64,000 nt of DNA from Xestospongia bergquistia. Its lineage: Eukaryota > Porifera > Demospongiae > Haplosclerida > Petrosiidae. Positions 30,239 to 46,069 of this stretch are shown piece by piece (position 1 is the first letter of the stretch; each line of letters opens with the position of its first letter). The DNA is taken from contig OZ014415.1 of the NCBI GenBank assembly GCA_963965975.1, forward strand, positions 749,001 to 813,000. Direction: 5' to 3'. A program made the translations under genes and the position numbers. Below the pieces are notes generated by a model. The model did no database searches. It worked only from the letters and a program-made list of their open reading frames with translations, and had not been told where the DNA came from.

Positions 30239-30488
30239 TTCAAGACAAAACTTGTAGATTTCTGCTGATCCAATAAGTCTAGAGGGCAATCTTCAAGGGT
30301 CATCAAAACTAACAGCTGAGTAGTCACTTTGAGGCCTGAGTAAGGATAATAACATAATAATTAATTGACTTATCACGTGAAAATGACCACGCCTAGTTAA
30401 GATACTTACTGTAAATTTTTGTAATCTTCAAAATAGGTAGTTTACTGACATTTCCGTAGATCTACGGTACTCACATGTTGCAAACAAC
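30239..30488. promoter_or_regulatory. Candidate bidirectional promoter between RPTP-B and the dsRBD-MBF1 gene
   Basis: Only 250 bp separate the two start codons, which point away from each other, so both promoters or 5' UTRs must share this interval unless one gene has an upstream non-coding exon. I see no clear TATA box. A short inverted repeat (GTAGATCTAC) lies near 30456-30465, just before the plus-strand gene. Confidence 0.5.
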
Positions 30489-31766
30489 ATGTCCGAAGCC
30501 AAATTAGAGAAAAGCACAGTGAACAGACTCCAAGAGATATTCCAACAGTGGAAATATCCTCTACCAATCTACAGAGAAGCAGAAGGAACCTACCAACAAT
30601 TTGGCACTGAAGTTACTATCACCATTGATGACAATATCATTGGTTTTCATGCGCTGGGACGTACAAAGAAAGCCAGCAAATCGAATGTTGCAGAGAAAGC
30701 AATAGCCTTCATTGAAGAGAACTATCCTCACCTTTTGACTCCTCCACCTCTTCCTGTACGTCATATCACATGATTAATAAGCAATGAATATAATTAATCA
30801 TGTGATTTATTTCATATTTATAGGATCTTGACCCAACCTTGTTTCCTCAACCAATTTTAGTAAAGAAAGGTAAGTTGAAATCAATGGTTAATTAAACTTT
30901 CTATGACCATATTAAGAATTCACTACGTATATGGTTGGTCGATATACATGTACATCAGTGACATATATGTATTCAATGATAAGGAGTACATATAACAATG
31001 ACCCTATTTCAATGTACTATTCAGTTTAGTAAAATATACTCTGTATAAATATCAAGAACATCTATAAATATTATGTCCAAACAGTATATGTCAATATAAC
31101 AATAAGGTTTCTACTACTTTTATGATATCAATATGTTGTTTCTCTAGCACATCTTAACAAACAAAGAGCAGAAGCAATAAATATGAAGGAATTAGCTAAA
31201 GAAACAGAGCAACTTGCACGTAAATTATAATAAAGATGCATCCATTACTACTTATTCATCCATTATTACATTTTATTCATCCATTTTACATATGCACATC
31301 CATTATTACATCCTATGCATCTATTACTACATCCCATGCATCCATTATTGATGGTATTCAATATAGATGTTCATGTTGGACTTGACATGGGACGATTAAT
31401 ACAACAATCAAGACAAAAAAAAGGATTCTCTCAAAAAGATCTTGCAGCTGTAAGTACAATTAATAAATTTATGAGATCACAACACTAGCTGTACTATATG
31501 CATTATGTCATAGTACTAAATATAGAATGATACTATTAATAGAATACTGTTATTTTCTTAGCGTATTAATGAGAAGGCTCAAGTTGTTAGTGAATATGAG
31601 CAGGGTAGAGCTATACCTAATGATGGTATTATTAAGAAGTTAGAAAGAGCATTGGGTAAGTTAATATGGAGTACTATTACAATTCTAATTATAATAATGT
31701 AATTAATATTAATTTATTACAGGAGTCTTTTTGACTGGGGAGAGAGCTGGACAACCAAAACAATAA
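30489..31766 (+). CDS. dsRNA-binding domain fused to MBF1/EDF1 helix-turn-helix, six exons, 201 aa
   Basis: Exons 30489-30755, 30824-30869, 31148-31219, 31367-31449, 31562-31655 and 31723-31766 join in frame with GT-AG introns. Residues about 10-80 match a dsRBD: an initial helix (VNRLQEIFQQ), a PLPIY strand, EVTITIDD, then GRTKKASKSNVAEKAIAF, the classic basic loop and C-terminal helix. After a Pro-rich linker (about 81-105), residues about 106-201 match the second half of MBF1/EDF1: NKQRAEAINMKELAKETEQL, GRLIQQSRQKKGFSQKDLA, then NEKAQVVSEYEQGRAIPN and KKLERALG. The first roughly 50 residues of canonical MBF1 are missing, replaced by the dsRBD. MBF1/EDF1 is a transcription coactivator and a collided-ribosome sensor; the role of this fusion is unknown. 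If intron 1 is retained, a 94-aa dsRBD-only protein results. Confidence 0.85.
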
Positions 31767-31954
31767 TCTTTAATAAAAATTCTGTATTTATTTTAACCAA
31801 TAATTATTTTATGGTCTGGATGCAGTGTAGCTATTAACAGAACTGATCACGTGATCACTTCAATAAGAGGTGTGGTTATTTGTTTTTTAAGCCACACCCA
31901 CTAGTCATACTTTCATTTGTGCTAATGGTGTGCTAGAAATCGTAGACAGATTCT

Positions 31955-38039
<6,085 letters not shown>

Positions 38040-38336
38040 TTAAATAGCACACTTCATTCAGTTCTTTCTTACAATTGTTTGATGGACTCTGATGTCACCA
38101 GGTTGTATTGTGTTGCCATGGTAACTGACTACTCACTGTCATTGATATTATTAAATGTTATAGAAAAATATGTATGTTGTTAAAATAGTATTTTTTGCTT
38201 TTTTACATATAATCATAAAACATTATACATTATTTTGTAATAATAAAAAATAATAAATAACAACTAAAGACAATTATACTATTACTATTAATACTAGTTA
38301 TATTAATACAAGACATATACTATTAATTACCATTAA

Positions 38337-38382
38337 TTAAAATTTGCTATTTTGTAACTAGTTATAAAATAGCAAATTTTAA
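38337..38382. terminator. 17-bp-arm inverted repeat between convergent genes
   Basis: TTAAAATTTGCTATTTT at 38337-38353 is perfectly complementary to 38366-38382, with a 12-nt loop. It sits in the 377-bp AT-rich gap between the RPTP-C stop (38039) and the stop of the first TRAF-like gene (38417), so each 3' UTR could carry a stem-loop. A role in 3' end formation is only a guess; the rest of the gap shows nothing recognisable. Confidence 0.4.
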
Positions 38383-38416
38383 TAAACTGCAATAACTCGT
38401 AATTTATAAATTGTAT

Positions 38417-39319
38417 TTATTTCATTTTAAGCCTTTCTTTAATTTTAGCATTTTCTCTCTTTAATAGTTCATTTTCTTTCTTTAATTCTTGACAAGCTCT
38501 AGCAACAAGAGACAAATGTATTTGTATGTTATCAGAACAATGCTTAGGAAGATCTTGACGTTTGGGTTTCACCTTACATCCAGCCCAGCTAAATTCACAC
38601 TCAATTGGTTGTAATGGACAAGATGTATTGAGATGATCTTTACGTTGGATACGAGGTATCTTATCTTGTGTGCATTTATTAGGACAGGACACAGGGTAAG
38701 AATGACATTCTGAATAATGCTTCTCTGTTATACTAACATATGTATTATCATAGCCACAATATTGACAAATATATGGACGATTAGGACAGTCATTGGTTTC
38801 ATGTGTATTAAGTTTATATCGTTGATCTATAAACTCACAAGTCTTGGATGGATATTGCTGGTTCTCTTGAATTAACTGGAATATATTAGTGACATTATGA
38901 CACCTACGCTTATACTCTCTATATTTATACTGAACCAATACATACTGACACTCTCCTTCTCTCTTTCCTTGTTGAAGATGAAATGTCAAATCTTTAAGTT
39001 CTCCCTTCCACTCACATCCTTCTTTGTTATTAATACAATAAACATGTAAACTATTAATATGACATTGTGCCTTTTTATCAACCATTGCTTGATAGTTGTT
39101 CTCCATACAAAGTGGACATGGTTCATTTCTACGTAGTAATTTCTTAATACAAGGACCACAGAAATTGTGACCACAACAAGACACTAGATGAGGATCATTT
39201 AACATAACTTGTAGACATATTGGACACTCTAGCTCTAGTAACTTTGGTGGTTCTTCAACGAGTGTGAGTTCATTTTTGGAATATCCACTGTGAGTAGAAC
39301 CAAACACAAATGATGCCAT
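38417..39319 (-). CDS. RING/TRAF-type zinc-finger protein, array copy 1 (intact, 300 aa)
   Basis: Single-exon gene; stop TAA 38419-38417. I take ATG 39319 (MASFVFGSTHSGYSKNELT) because it aligns with the start of copy 5 and shares its upstream sequence (CTACGCCCACAATCG); an upstream in-frame Met at 39400 would extend it. Order: a short leader, a RING finger (CPICL ... CCGHNFCGPC ... PCPLC) at about residues 30-75, TRAF-type zinc fingers (NNKEGCEWKGELKDL; DCPNRPYICQYC; CEFSWAGCKVK) to about 250, then a heptad-like coiled coil (ELKKENELLKRENAKIKERL). There is no MATH/TRAF-C domain. RING plus TRAF fingers suggests a ubiquitin E3 ligase or adaptor; the partner and pathway are unknown. Confidence 0.85.
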   Translation of the reverse strand: MASFVFGSTHSGYSKNELTLVEEPPKLLELECPICLQVMLNDPHLVSCCGHNFCGPCIKKLLRRNEPCPLCMENNYQAMVDKKAQCHINSLHVYCINNKEGCEWKGELKDLTFHLQQGKREGECQYVLVQYKYREYKRRCHNVTNIFQLIQENQQYPSKTCEFIDQRYKLNTHETNDCPNRPYICQYCGYDNTYVSITEKHYSECHSYPVSCPNKCTQDKIPRIQRKDHLNTSCPLQPIECEFSWAGCKVKPKRQDLPKHCSDNIQIHLSLVARACQELKKENELLKRENAKIKERLKMK

Positions 39320-39439
39320 TAGTCCTACGCCCACAATCGACAATACATATTTATTAGAAGCCCAAATAGAGTAATAAAATTTAATACGATTATACACCAT
39401 CCCTCCACTGTCATCATCTTTAAAATGAAAATGAAAGTC

Positions 39440-40282
39440 ATACAGACTTATTTTAATTTTTTCTCTTATTATTACAACACCTTTCTTTATCTCAGCATTC
39501 TCTTTTCTTAAGAGTTGATTTTATTTAAAGCCTTAGCAACATTAGACAATGTCTTTGAAGATTATCAGAACAATACTTAGGAACATTTTGACGCTTCAGT
39601 TTCTCCTTGTATCAAACCCAACTAAATTCATACTCAACTAGTTGTAATGGACAAGATTTACCAAGATGGTCTTTAACTTGATAGTGATGAATTTTCTCTT
39701 GATTGCAATAATTAGGATAGGACAGTGGGTATCGATTACAACTTGTATCTCAGTTATATAACTGAATGAATCTTTGTCACCACAATGATCAAGTATATAT
39801 GGACGATCTAGACATACTTTTCTTTCATGTATATTGACTTTATATCGTTGATCCATAAATATACAACATTGGTGTTTGCAACGAACTCTTACAAACTGAC
39901 ATTCTCCTTCTCTTATGCCTTGTTTAAGATGAGATGACAAATCTTTAAGTTCTCCACTCCATCCACATCCTTCTTTGTTATTAATACAATAAATGTGTAA
40001 ACTGTTAATATGACGTTGTATATTTTTATCAACCATTGCTTGATAGCTGCTCTCCTTACAAAATGGACATGGTCCTTTGGCTTCTTGTACTTTCTTAATA
40101 CAAGGACCACAGAAATGATGACCACAACAAGACATTAGATGAGGATCATTTAACATAACTTGTAGACATATTGGACACTCTAGTTCTAAGATTTTTGGTG
40201 GTTCTTCAACAAATGTGAGTTCATCTTTAGAATATCCAACATCTATGATCCTAGGCCTACTAGCAAGAGCCATCTTCAGCAT
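39440..40282 (-). pseudogene. RING/TRAF array copy 2, frameshifted pseudogene
   Basis: ATG 40282 (MLKMALASRPRIIDVGYSK) opens a normal RING (CPICL ... CCGHHFCGPC ... PCPFC) and first TRAF finger. The frame shifts near 39745 after SYITEI. The expected C-terminal fingers continue in another frame, with an in-frame stop in the CEFSWAGC region and decay of the coiled coil down to about 39440. As written, the open frame ends at 39638 and would give 214 residues with a nonsense tail. Confidence 0.8.
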
Positions 40283-40472
40283 ATTCTTTGCATTCTAGTG
40301 TAGGAGTGATGCCCATATAAGGATTACAATCTATTCATATAAATAATAATGTTGTATTTATTGACTCAAGCATCTAGTTTGAAAAGAGGTGAAAAGTTTC
40401 ACAATATACTGTATAAAAATACTTTATATTATTATAACATTATGTTCTATATGTATTTCATATCTATGGCTA

Positions 40473-41384
40473 CTACAATTCTAATGTTTCCTTTATTGTT
40501 GCAATATCTTCTTTTAAATCAGCATTCTCTTTTTTTAAAGCTTCATTTTCTCTCTTCAATTCTTTACAAGCTAGAGACAAATGTTGCTGTAGATGATCAG
40601 CATAATGCTTAGTGAGATCTTGACGTATTGTTTTCTCCTTACATCCAGCCCAACTAAATTCACACTCAACTGGTTGTAACAGACAAGATATATCAAGATG
40701 ATCTTTAAGTTGATAACGAGGCATTTTGTCTTCTTTACAATTATTAGGACAGGACACAGGATAATTACGACATTCTGAATAATGTTTCTCAGTTATACTA
40801 CAAAATGTATCTTTTTGATAACAATATTTACAAGAGTATGGACGATTAGGACAGTCATTGGCTTCATGTCTACTTACTTCGTATCGTTGACCCATGACTC
40901 CACATACTCTAATTTTTTGGGGAGTTAAAAAAAAGATATCCAAAAGAGTTTTGGCATATTTGCACTGAACTATTACATACTGACACTCTCCTTCTCTCTT
41001 TCCTTGTTGAAGATGAGATGACAAATCTTTAAGTTCCCCCTTCCACTTACATCCTTCTTTGTTATTAATACAATAAATGTGTAAACCATTAATATTACGT
41101 TGTGTGCTTTTATCAACCATTGCTTGATAGCTGTTCTCCTTACAAAGTGGACATGGTTCATTTCTACTTTGTATTTTCTTAATACAAGGACCACAGAAAT
41201 GATGACCACAACAAGATACTAGATGAGGATCATTTAACATAACTTGTAGACATATTGGACATTCTAGTTCTAGTAACTTTGGTGGTTCTTCAATGAACGT
41301 GAGCTCATCTTTGGAATATCCACTGTCCTTCTTATCTTGAACTGTGCGAACCAGGCTTTTCTTTGATTTCTTCCGTGTTGCCAT
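40473..41384 (-). CDS. RING/TRAF-type zinc-finger protein, array copy 3 (intact, 303 aa)
   Basis: Single exon; stop TAG 40475-40473. I choose ATG 41384 (MATRKKSKKSLVRTVQDKK) because the sequence upstream of it belongs to an inserted element (41387-41637), so the longer open frame to 41504 encodes only transposon-derived Gly/Pro/Cys-rich sequence. RING at about residues 35-80 (CPICL, CCGHHFCGPC, PCPLC), TRAF fingers, then coiled coil (ELKRENEALKKENADLKEDI). A non-homologous insert (ILDIFFLTPQK-like, near 40920) replaces part of the linker seen in copies 8-9. The start codon lies inside the element's 5-bp target duplication. Confidence 0.82.
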   Translation of the reverse strand: MATRKKSKKSLVRTVQDKKDSGYSKDELTFIEEPPKLLELECPICLQVMLNDPHLVSCCGHHFCGPCIKKIQSRNEPCPLCKENSYQAMVDKSTQRNINGLHIYCINNKEGCKWKGELKDLSSHLQQGKREGECQYVIVQCKYAKTLLDIFFLTPQKIRVCGVMGQRYEVSRHEANDCPNRPYSCKYCYQKDTFCSITEKHYSECRNYPVSCPNNCKEDKMPRYQLKDHLDISCLLQPVECEFSWAGCKEKTIRQDLTKHYADHLQQHLSLACKELKRENEALKKENADLKEDIATIKETLEL

Positions 41385-41386
41385 AT

Positions 41387-41637
41387 CATAGGTGTAGGAA
41401 CAGGGGGGGGGGCACAGGGGGCACGTGCCCCCCCCCCCCCCACCCCCAAATATTTTTGGTATATTGTGAGATGGTTTCACAATCAAATGATTTAGATTAG
41501 CCACTTTTCAAAAATTTTTGTCAGTGTAAACGACAGAAAAAGTTTGGTTGTTTTTGAAATACCTCATTGTTAAACTGAACAATGTTAAAATGTTACATAG
41601 GTGCCCCCCCAATGACAAAATTGTTCCTACACCTATG
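41387..41637. mobile_element. 251-bp MITE with 16-bp terminal inverted repeats and CATAT target duplication
   Basis: Left end CATAGGTGTAGGAACA, right end its exact reverse complement; direct repeats CATAT at 41382-41386 and 41638-41642. Just inside the termini are long G runs (left) and C runs (right). No coding capacity. Inserted immediately 5' of the copy 3 start codon. Confidence 0.85.
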
Positions 41638-41722
41638 CATATTAGTCTCGCGCAGTCACACCCTCTGATTTCATTTAAGGGAGGGGCTGGCCACGCGAGA
41701 CTTTTATGAAGTTACTGTTATT

Positions 41723-42133
41723 TTAAAGAGCACAAACAGAATAGAACAATAATAAACAAAACAGAATTAAAGTACTGGATATAGTCTGATTAATAATACA
41801 GAGATAAAAATAAGTGATTGATGGTATCTGGTAAGTTTTAGTGTGATAAGTGATAGCAAGTAGATGATTAGTAAATAAATGTATTTTTTTAGATTTAAAA
41901 GTGATTAGAGATGAGCTAGATTTCACGTGATAAGGAAGTAAATTCCACAGAGAGAGAACAAAGGGACAAATGAGTTTTGTGAAGCAGATGAGGCAAGAAA
42001 GGGATGGTAAAGATGAGAGGATCAAAGTGACAAGAAGAGATTTGATTATGTATGTATGAACAATAATTATGTAAAAATGGATAAAATTAGTTTTCAATTC
42101 TGCATAATAAAATAATGAAGCTATTATAGTCAA
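41723..42133 (-). pseudogene. Possible non-LTR retrotransposon reverse-transcriptase C-terminal fragment
   Basis: The frame includes FVLSLWNLLPYHVKSSSS and LITFKSKKIHLF, similar to the C-terminal tail of many CR1/L2-type ORF2 proteins (xFFPxTxxxWNxLP followed by S-L-x-x-FK). No RT catalytic motif is seen, the frame has no plausible gene structure, and the N-terminal part is low-complexity. It may be a decayed fragment or chance. Confidence 0.35.
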
Positions 42134-42248
42134 TTATAATATGCTAAACCAACAATTTAATTCCTCATCTCTCAATACATAACTGACTTGCTAGATTGTA
42201 TAGCTTGCTACAAGTCTAGAGTGCCAAAAGCATGAGTGCCTAGTTAAC

Positions 42249-42458
42249 CTTTCCATTTGATTAATCATTAAGAGTTAAAAGACTTACTTCAAAGACATTG
42301 TCTTAAACCCTTATAGTTTTATTACTATTAATTTCATTTTAAAAATATTGCTATAATTAAAAACATTTTTACATGAAATTAATAGTAATTATAAAAAGGA
42401 ATACATGGTTTAAGACAAAATAAGTCTTTTCACTTAATAATAAATCTAATGGAAAGAT
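42249..42458. repeat. Imperfect long inverted repeat (about 100-bp arms)
   Basis: CTTTCCATTTGATTAATCAT and the following bases to about 42340 pair with the reverse complement of 42370-42458, including matching blocks AAAAGACTTA, TTGTCTTAAACC and ATTACTATTAATTTCAT. It looks like a foldback or MITE relic in the intergenic part of the array. I found no clear target duplication. The neighbouring 42134-42248 and 42459-42640 hold nothing recognisable. Confidence 0.65.
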
Positions 42459-42639
42459 GAATGGAGTGTTACTATAAGAAGCAAAAGTCCCAAAGTGTCA
42501 TTTAACAAGTAGGGTACACATGAGCAATTCAAACAACTTTATATTAACTTTTTGTAAACATTTTAATATAGACAACATGTTGATCAACAGTAATGAGCTT
42601 GATTCTTTAAAATACTTTAAGAAATTCTGTTTCAAAATG

Positions 42640-43050
42640 ATAATAAAATTTACTGATTCCTTTGGACACAGAGTACATTATTAAGTGAATGGATAAATAG
42701 ATATAAGGTTGAAGAATACTTAATTTTTATATGTGGGTTTTCCAGAATACTGACTGGTCTCATTTGTCCTGACATCCAAAGATTATAATCTTGTATTTGA
42801 TGAGTCAGATCAGGGTAACACTCACTTCTCTCATACCATGGATTACTCAATAACAAAGTCACCTCTCTACATCAAACAGGACAGCAACAAGCACGAGGCC
42901 ATCGATCAGCATGCCAATAAGCCAAGACACATTGTGCATAATTCAAAACTTATGTCCACAGTTAGTCTCAACTGGATATGTTATAGTACCAAGACATACT
43001 GGACATTGGATTTGTTCTGCATTGTTATCATCCTTGATTGGAAAATATGT
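42640..43050 (-). pseudogene. Partial RNF170 duplicate, decayed
   Basis: Colinear with RNF170 at about 52320-51990. It encodes LLLSNPWYERSECYPDLTHQ followed by IQDYNLWMSGQMRPVS, and upstream shows recognisable DNA of the RING exon (CCAAGACATACTGGACATTGG). The RING part has lost its frame and its zinc-ligand pattern, and the N-terminal and DUF1232 exons are absent. Downstream, up to T4, is AT-rich with a poly-T run. Confidence 0.85.
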
Positions 43051-43171
43051 ATGTTAATTAAAAATAGTAGTTTTTTTTTTTTTTTACATACAATCTATAT
43101 GTTACCCTGGAACTTAATGAACATTATTCATTAATAAAACAACTATTACCAGAGACTTATAATAATGCTAG

Positions 43172-43396
43172 TTAAAAAATAACAGGTCCATTGATTTTCT
43201 TAATACAAGGATCACAGAATTGATGACCACAATATGATACTAGATGAGGATCAATTAACATAACTTGTAGACATATTGGACACTCTTGTTCTAGTATCTT
43301 ATGTGCATAATTTATTACATTTTCTTCTTTGGTAACTTTAGCAACAAAAGACAAAATTATTAGAACAATGCTTAGAAGGTATTGATTTTCATTCAT
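43172..43396 (-). pseudogene. RING/TRAF array copy 4, chimeric RING-only remnant
   Basis: The 3' part encodes the first two thirds of the RING (CPICLQVMLIDPHLVSYCGH, then QFCDPCIKK) and then ends, missing the last CxxC pair and all TRAF fingers. The 5' part matches the C-terminal tail of a different copy at DNA level (GCATTGTTCT ... TTTGTTGCTAAAG, encoding LSFVAKV), so this looks like the scar of an unequal crossover joining one copy's tail to the next copy's RING. Confidence 0.75.
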
Positions 43397-43583
43397 GTGA
43401 GACTAGACAAGAAAGTACATAAATGCTTTAGACTTGATTAGGTGTAATTATTCATTATCTGAACACTGAACTATTTGCTCAGAAATCATACATATATAGG
43501 ATATGGCAACATTTCTAGAGATTAAGTGTTAGATTATAGTGTTATAATTATTAAAAGTATCACAAAAGAAAATCTATCTGAAA

Positions 43584-44450
43584 TCATGCTATTTTAAGCC
43601 TTGCTTTTATTTTTGCAACATCTTCTTTAATCTTAGTGTTTTCTTTCTTCATTTCAGTGATTTCTTCATTTATCTCAGCATTTTCATTCTTCAAGAGTTT
43701 ATTTTCTTTCTTTAATTCATCACAAGCTAGAGACAAATGCCGCTGAAGATTATCAGAACAATGCTTAGATATATCTTGTCGTGTTGGTTTAACTTCACAT
43801 CCAGCCCAACTAAACTCACACTCAACTGGTTGTAATGGACAAGATGTATCAAGATGATCTTTAAGTTGATAACGAGGCATTACATCTTGTGTACAATTGT
43901 AAGGACAGAATATAGGATAATTTAGACACTTTGAATAATGCCACCAGGTTACAAAATAATGTGTACCACTGTAGCTACAATAATCACAAGAGTATGGTCG
44001 GTTAGGACAGTCCTTGGTTTCATGTCCACTTATTTTGTATCTTTGATCTTCAAATAATTTGCAATATTTGCACTGAACTCTCACATATTGACACTCTCCC
44101 TCTCTCTTTTCTTGTTGAAGATGAGATGACAAATCTTTAAGTTCTCCCTTCCACTCACATCCTTCTTTGTTATTGATACAATAAATATGTAAACTATTAA
44201 TATTACGTTGTGTCTTTTTATCAATCATTGCTTGATAGTTGTTCTCCATACAAAGTGGACATGGTCCTTTGGCTTTTTGTATTTTCTTAATACAAGGACC
44301 ACAAAAATTGTTACCACAACAAGATACTAGATGAGGATTATTTAACATAACCTTTAGACATACTGGACACTCTAGTTCTAATAACTTTGGTGGTTCTTCA
44401 ACAAATGTGAGCTCATCTTTAGAATATCCATTGTGAGTGTCGTCAGCCAT
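43584..44450 (-). CDS. RING/TRAF-type zinc-finger protein, array copy 5 (intact, 288 aa)
   Basis: Single exon, ATG 44450 (MADDTHNGYSKDELTFVEEP). RING at about 27-72 (CPVCL, CCGNNFCGPC, PCPLC), first TRAF finger NNKEGCEWKGELKDL, then DCPNRPYSCDYC and CEFSWAGCEVKPT. The longest coiled coil of the array follows (from LACDELKKENKLLKNENAEI to the end), with several repeated K-E-N heptads. No MATH domain. Same E3/adaptor inference as its paralogues. Confidence 0.85.
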   Translation of the reverse strand: MADDTHNGYSKDELTFVEEPPKLLELECPVCLKVMLNNPHLVSCCGNNFCGPCIKKIQKAKGPCPLCMENNYQAMIDKKTQRNINSLHIYCINNKEGCEWKGELKDLSSHLQQEKREGECQYVRVQCKYCKLFEDQRYKISGHETKDCPNRPYSCDYCSYSGTHYFVTWWHYSKCLNYPIFCPYNCTQDVMPRYQLKDHLDTSCPLQPVECEFSWAGCEVKPTRQDISKHCSDNLQRHLSLACDELKKENKLLKNENAEINEEITEMKKENTKIKEDVAKIKARLKIA

Positions 44451-44780
44451 ATTACGGTAGTTCTACGCCCACAATCGTACGTTATTAATTATTTATGAAG
44501 AAGCCATATTATAATTTACGTCATTCCTATTTACGCTACGATTATCATCTTTAAAATGAAAAGTAAATTCATAACGACTTGTGTGGAGTATTTCATTTTA
44601 AGTTTTTATTTTATTATTACAACATCTTTCTTAATGTCAGCATTCTCTTTTCTTAAGAGTTCATCTTCTCTCTTTAATTTTTAAAAAGCCTTAGCAATAA
44701 TGGAGCATAAGACAGGTGTCTATCAAGATTATCAAGAAGACTTAAGGTTTTCTTGTTTTAGTATCTCTTCACGGTTTATA

Positions 44781-45165
44781 GCCATTTCGTCTAATCCCAT
44801 TTCGTCTAACAAAATGTACAATTGTCCCATTTCATCTAAAAACTTTTAAATGATTTAAATAATGATTTAAATAACAGTAATTACAAAGTCAGTAAGTACA
44901 TTCTGGGGTATAAGTGATCTAGCTCCTCTTGTTGTTGTAACAAACTTCATTGATTCAATATGTTGTATGTATGAAATAGCTCCTCTTAAGTACTCTACCA
45001 TTCAAGACATCAAAGCCTTTACACTATTAGTTCTTTGGAATTAGAATTCCATCACCTTTACTGGCCTTTATTCAGTTATCTTAACCTTTTACACTATTAG
45101 ACATTATTAGACAAAATGGGACAATTATACACTTTGTTAGATGAAATGGGATTAGACAAAATGGC
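44781..45165. mobile_element. Foldback/MITE with about 60-bp terminal inverted repeats
   Basis: The left terminus GCCATTTCGTCTAATCCCAT and the following bases to about 44840 match the reverse complement of about 45106-45165, including internal GTCCCATTTCATCTAA. The motif CCCATTTCGTCTAA is repeated within each arm. The interior (about 265 bp) is non-coding. A clear target duplication was not found. Confidence 0.75.
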
Positions 45166-45435
45166 ATGACACCCTCTTCACATCCTGCCCAACTAAACTG
45201 TTTGTAATAGACAAGATATACTGATTATGATTTTCAACTAATGAGGCATTTTATCTTGTTTATAATTATATTAGGACAGGAGACTGAGTATCCATGAGAC
45301 ATAAAGTAATACTGTAATATAACCATATGTGTCAGCCAAAGTATATACAAATATATGTTCAGTAGACACAGTCCTTGATTTCACGCTCACTAACTAATGA
45401 TACATCTTTGATCTTTTAACTACAGTTTGTAATAG

Positions 45436-45477
45436 TTCATTGCAATACCATTGTGTAGACAATGGTATTGCAATGAA
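45436..45477. repeat. 19-bp-arm perfect hairpin
   Basis: TTCATTGCAATACCATTGT, a 4-nt loop (GTAG), then the exact complement. It lies inside decayed copy 6. It is not present in the intact paralogues, so it arose after duplication. Confidence 0.8.
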
Positions 45478-46069
45478 TTATTGCAAACTGACATTCTCCT
45501 TCTCTTTGAAGATGAGAGGACAAATATTTTAGTTCTCCCTTTCACTTAAATCTTTCTTTGTTATTGATGCAGTAAATGTATAAACTACATTGTGTCCTTT
45601 GTTAATAATTGTTTTATAGTGTCCCTCTTTACAAAGTGGACATTGTTCATTTCTATGTCATGATGACCACAAGACACTACATGAGGATCATTTAACATAA
45701 CTTGTAAACATACTGGACACTCTAGTTCTAGTGGTTTGGAATATCCAATAACTTGTCCTCTAAATGATTCCCTACCATTAGTACCATAATAATAATTATT
45801 ATTATTATTATTGAACCTCCACCCATCAACTGTCTTTACTGTATAGAACTAAAATAACTTAATAAATTCATAACAAGTTTATAAAGATATGTGTTAATTA
45901 TAAACAGAGGAGCAAAAGATAAAAATGATCTTTAAAAAAGGTCATGATAAAGTATAACACAGTGATGACTAGACCATTGGATAAATTGTAGTAATACATA
46001 GAAAACAAGTTATTTAAATAACCTCATAATTGTAAAGGACTCTTTGCTATCAGAATATTTTATTTCTAA

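Larger units (their letters stand above)
44590..45745 (-). pseudogene. RING/TRAF array copy 6, heavily decayed and interrupted
   Basis: DNA-level similarity to the paralogues remains in pieces: RING region at about 45640-45740 (lacking part of CCGHHFC), the first TRAF finger near 45490-45600, and tail sequence at 44600-44760 and 45180-45300. Frameshifts and deletions occur throughout. A foldback element (44781-45165) splits the tail. Confidence 0.8.

Noticed and set aside
39320..39400. Upstream in-frame Met giving array copy 1 a membrane-like N-terminus
   Set aside because: The extension matches the non-coding upstream DNA of copy 5, so the downstream ATG at 39319 is more likely.
41400..41504. 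N-terminal extension of array copy 3 (Gly/Pro/Cys-rich)
   Set aside because: Encoded by the inserted MITE with its G/C runs; the homologous start of other copies lies downstream.
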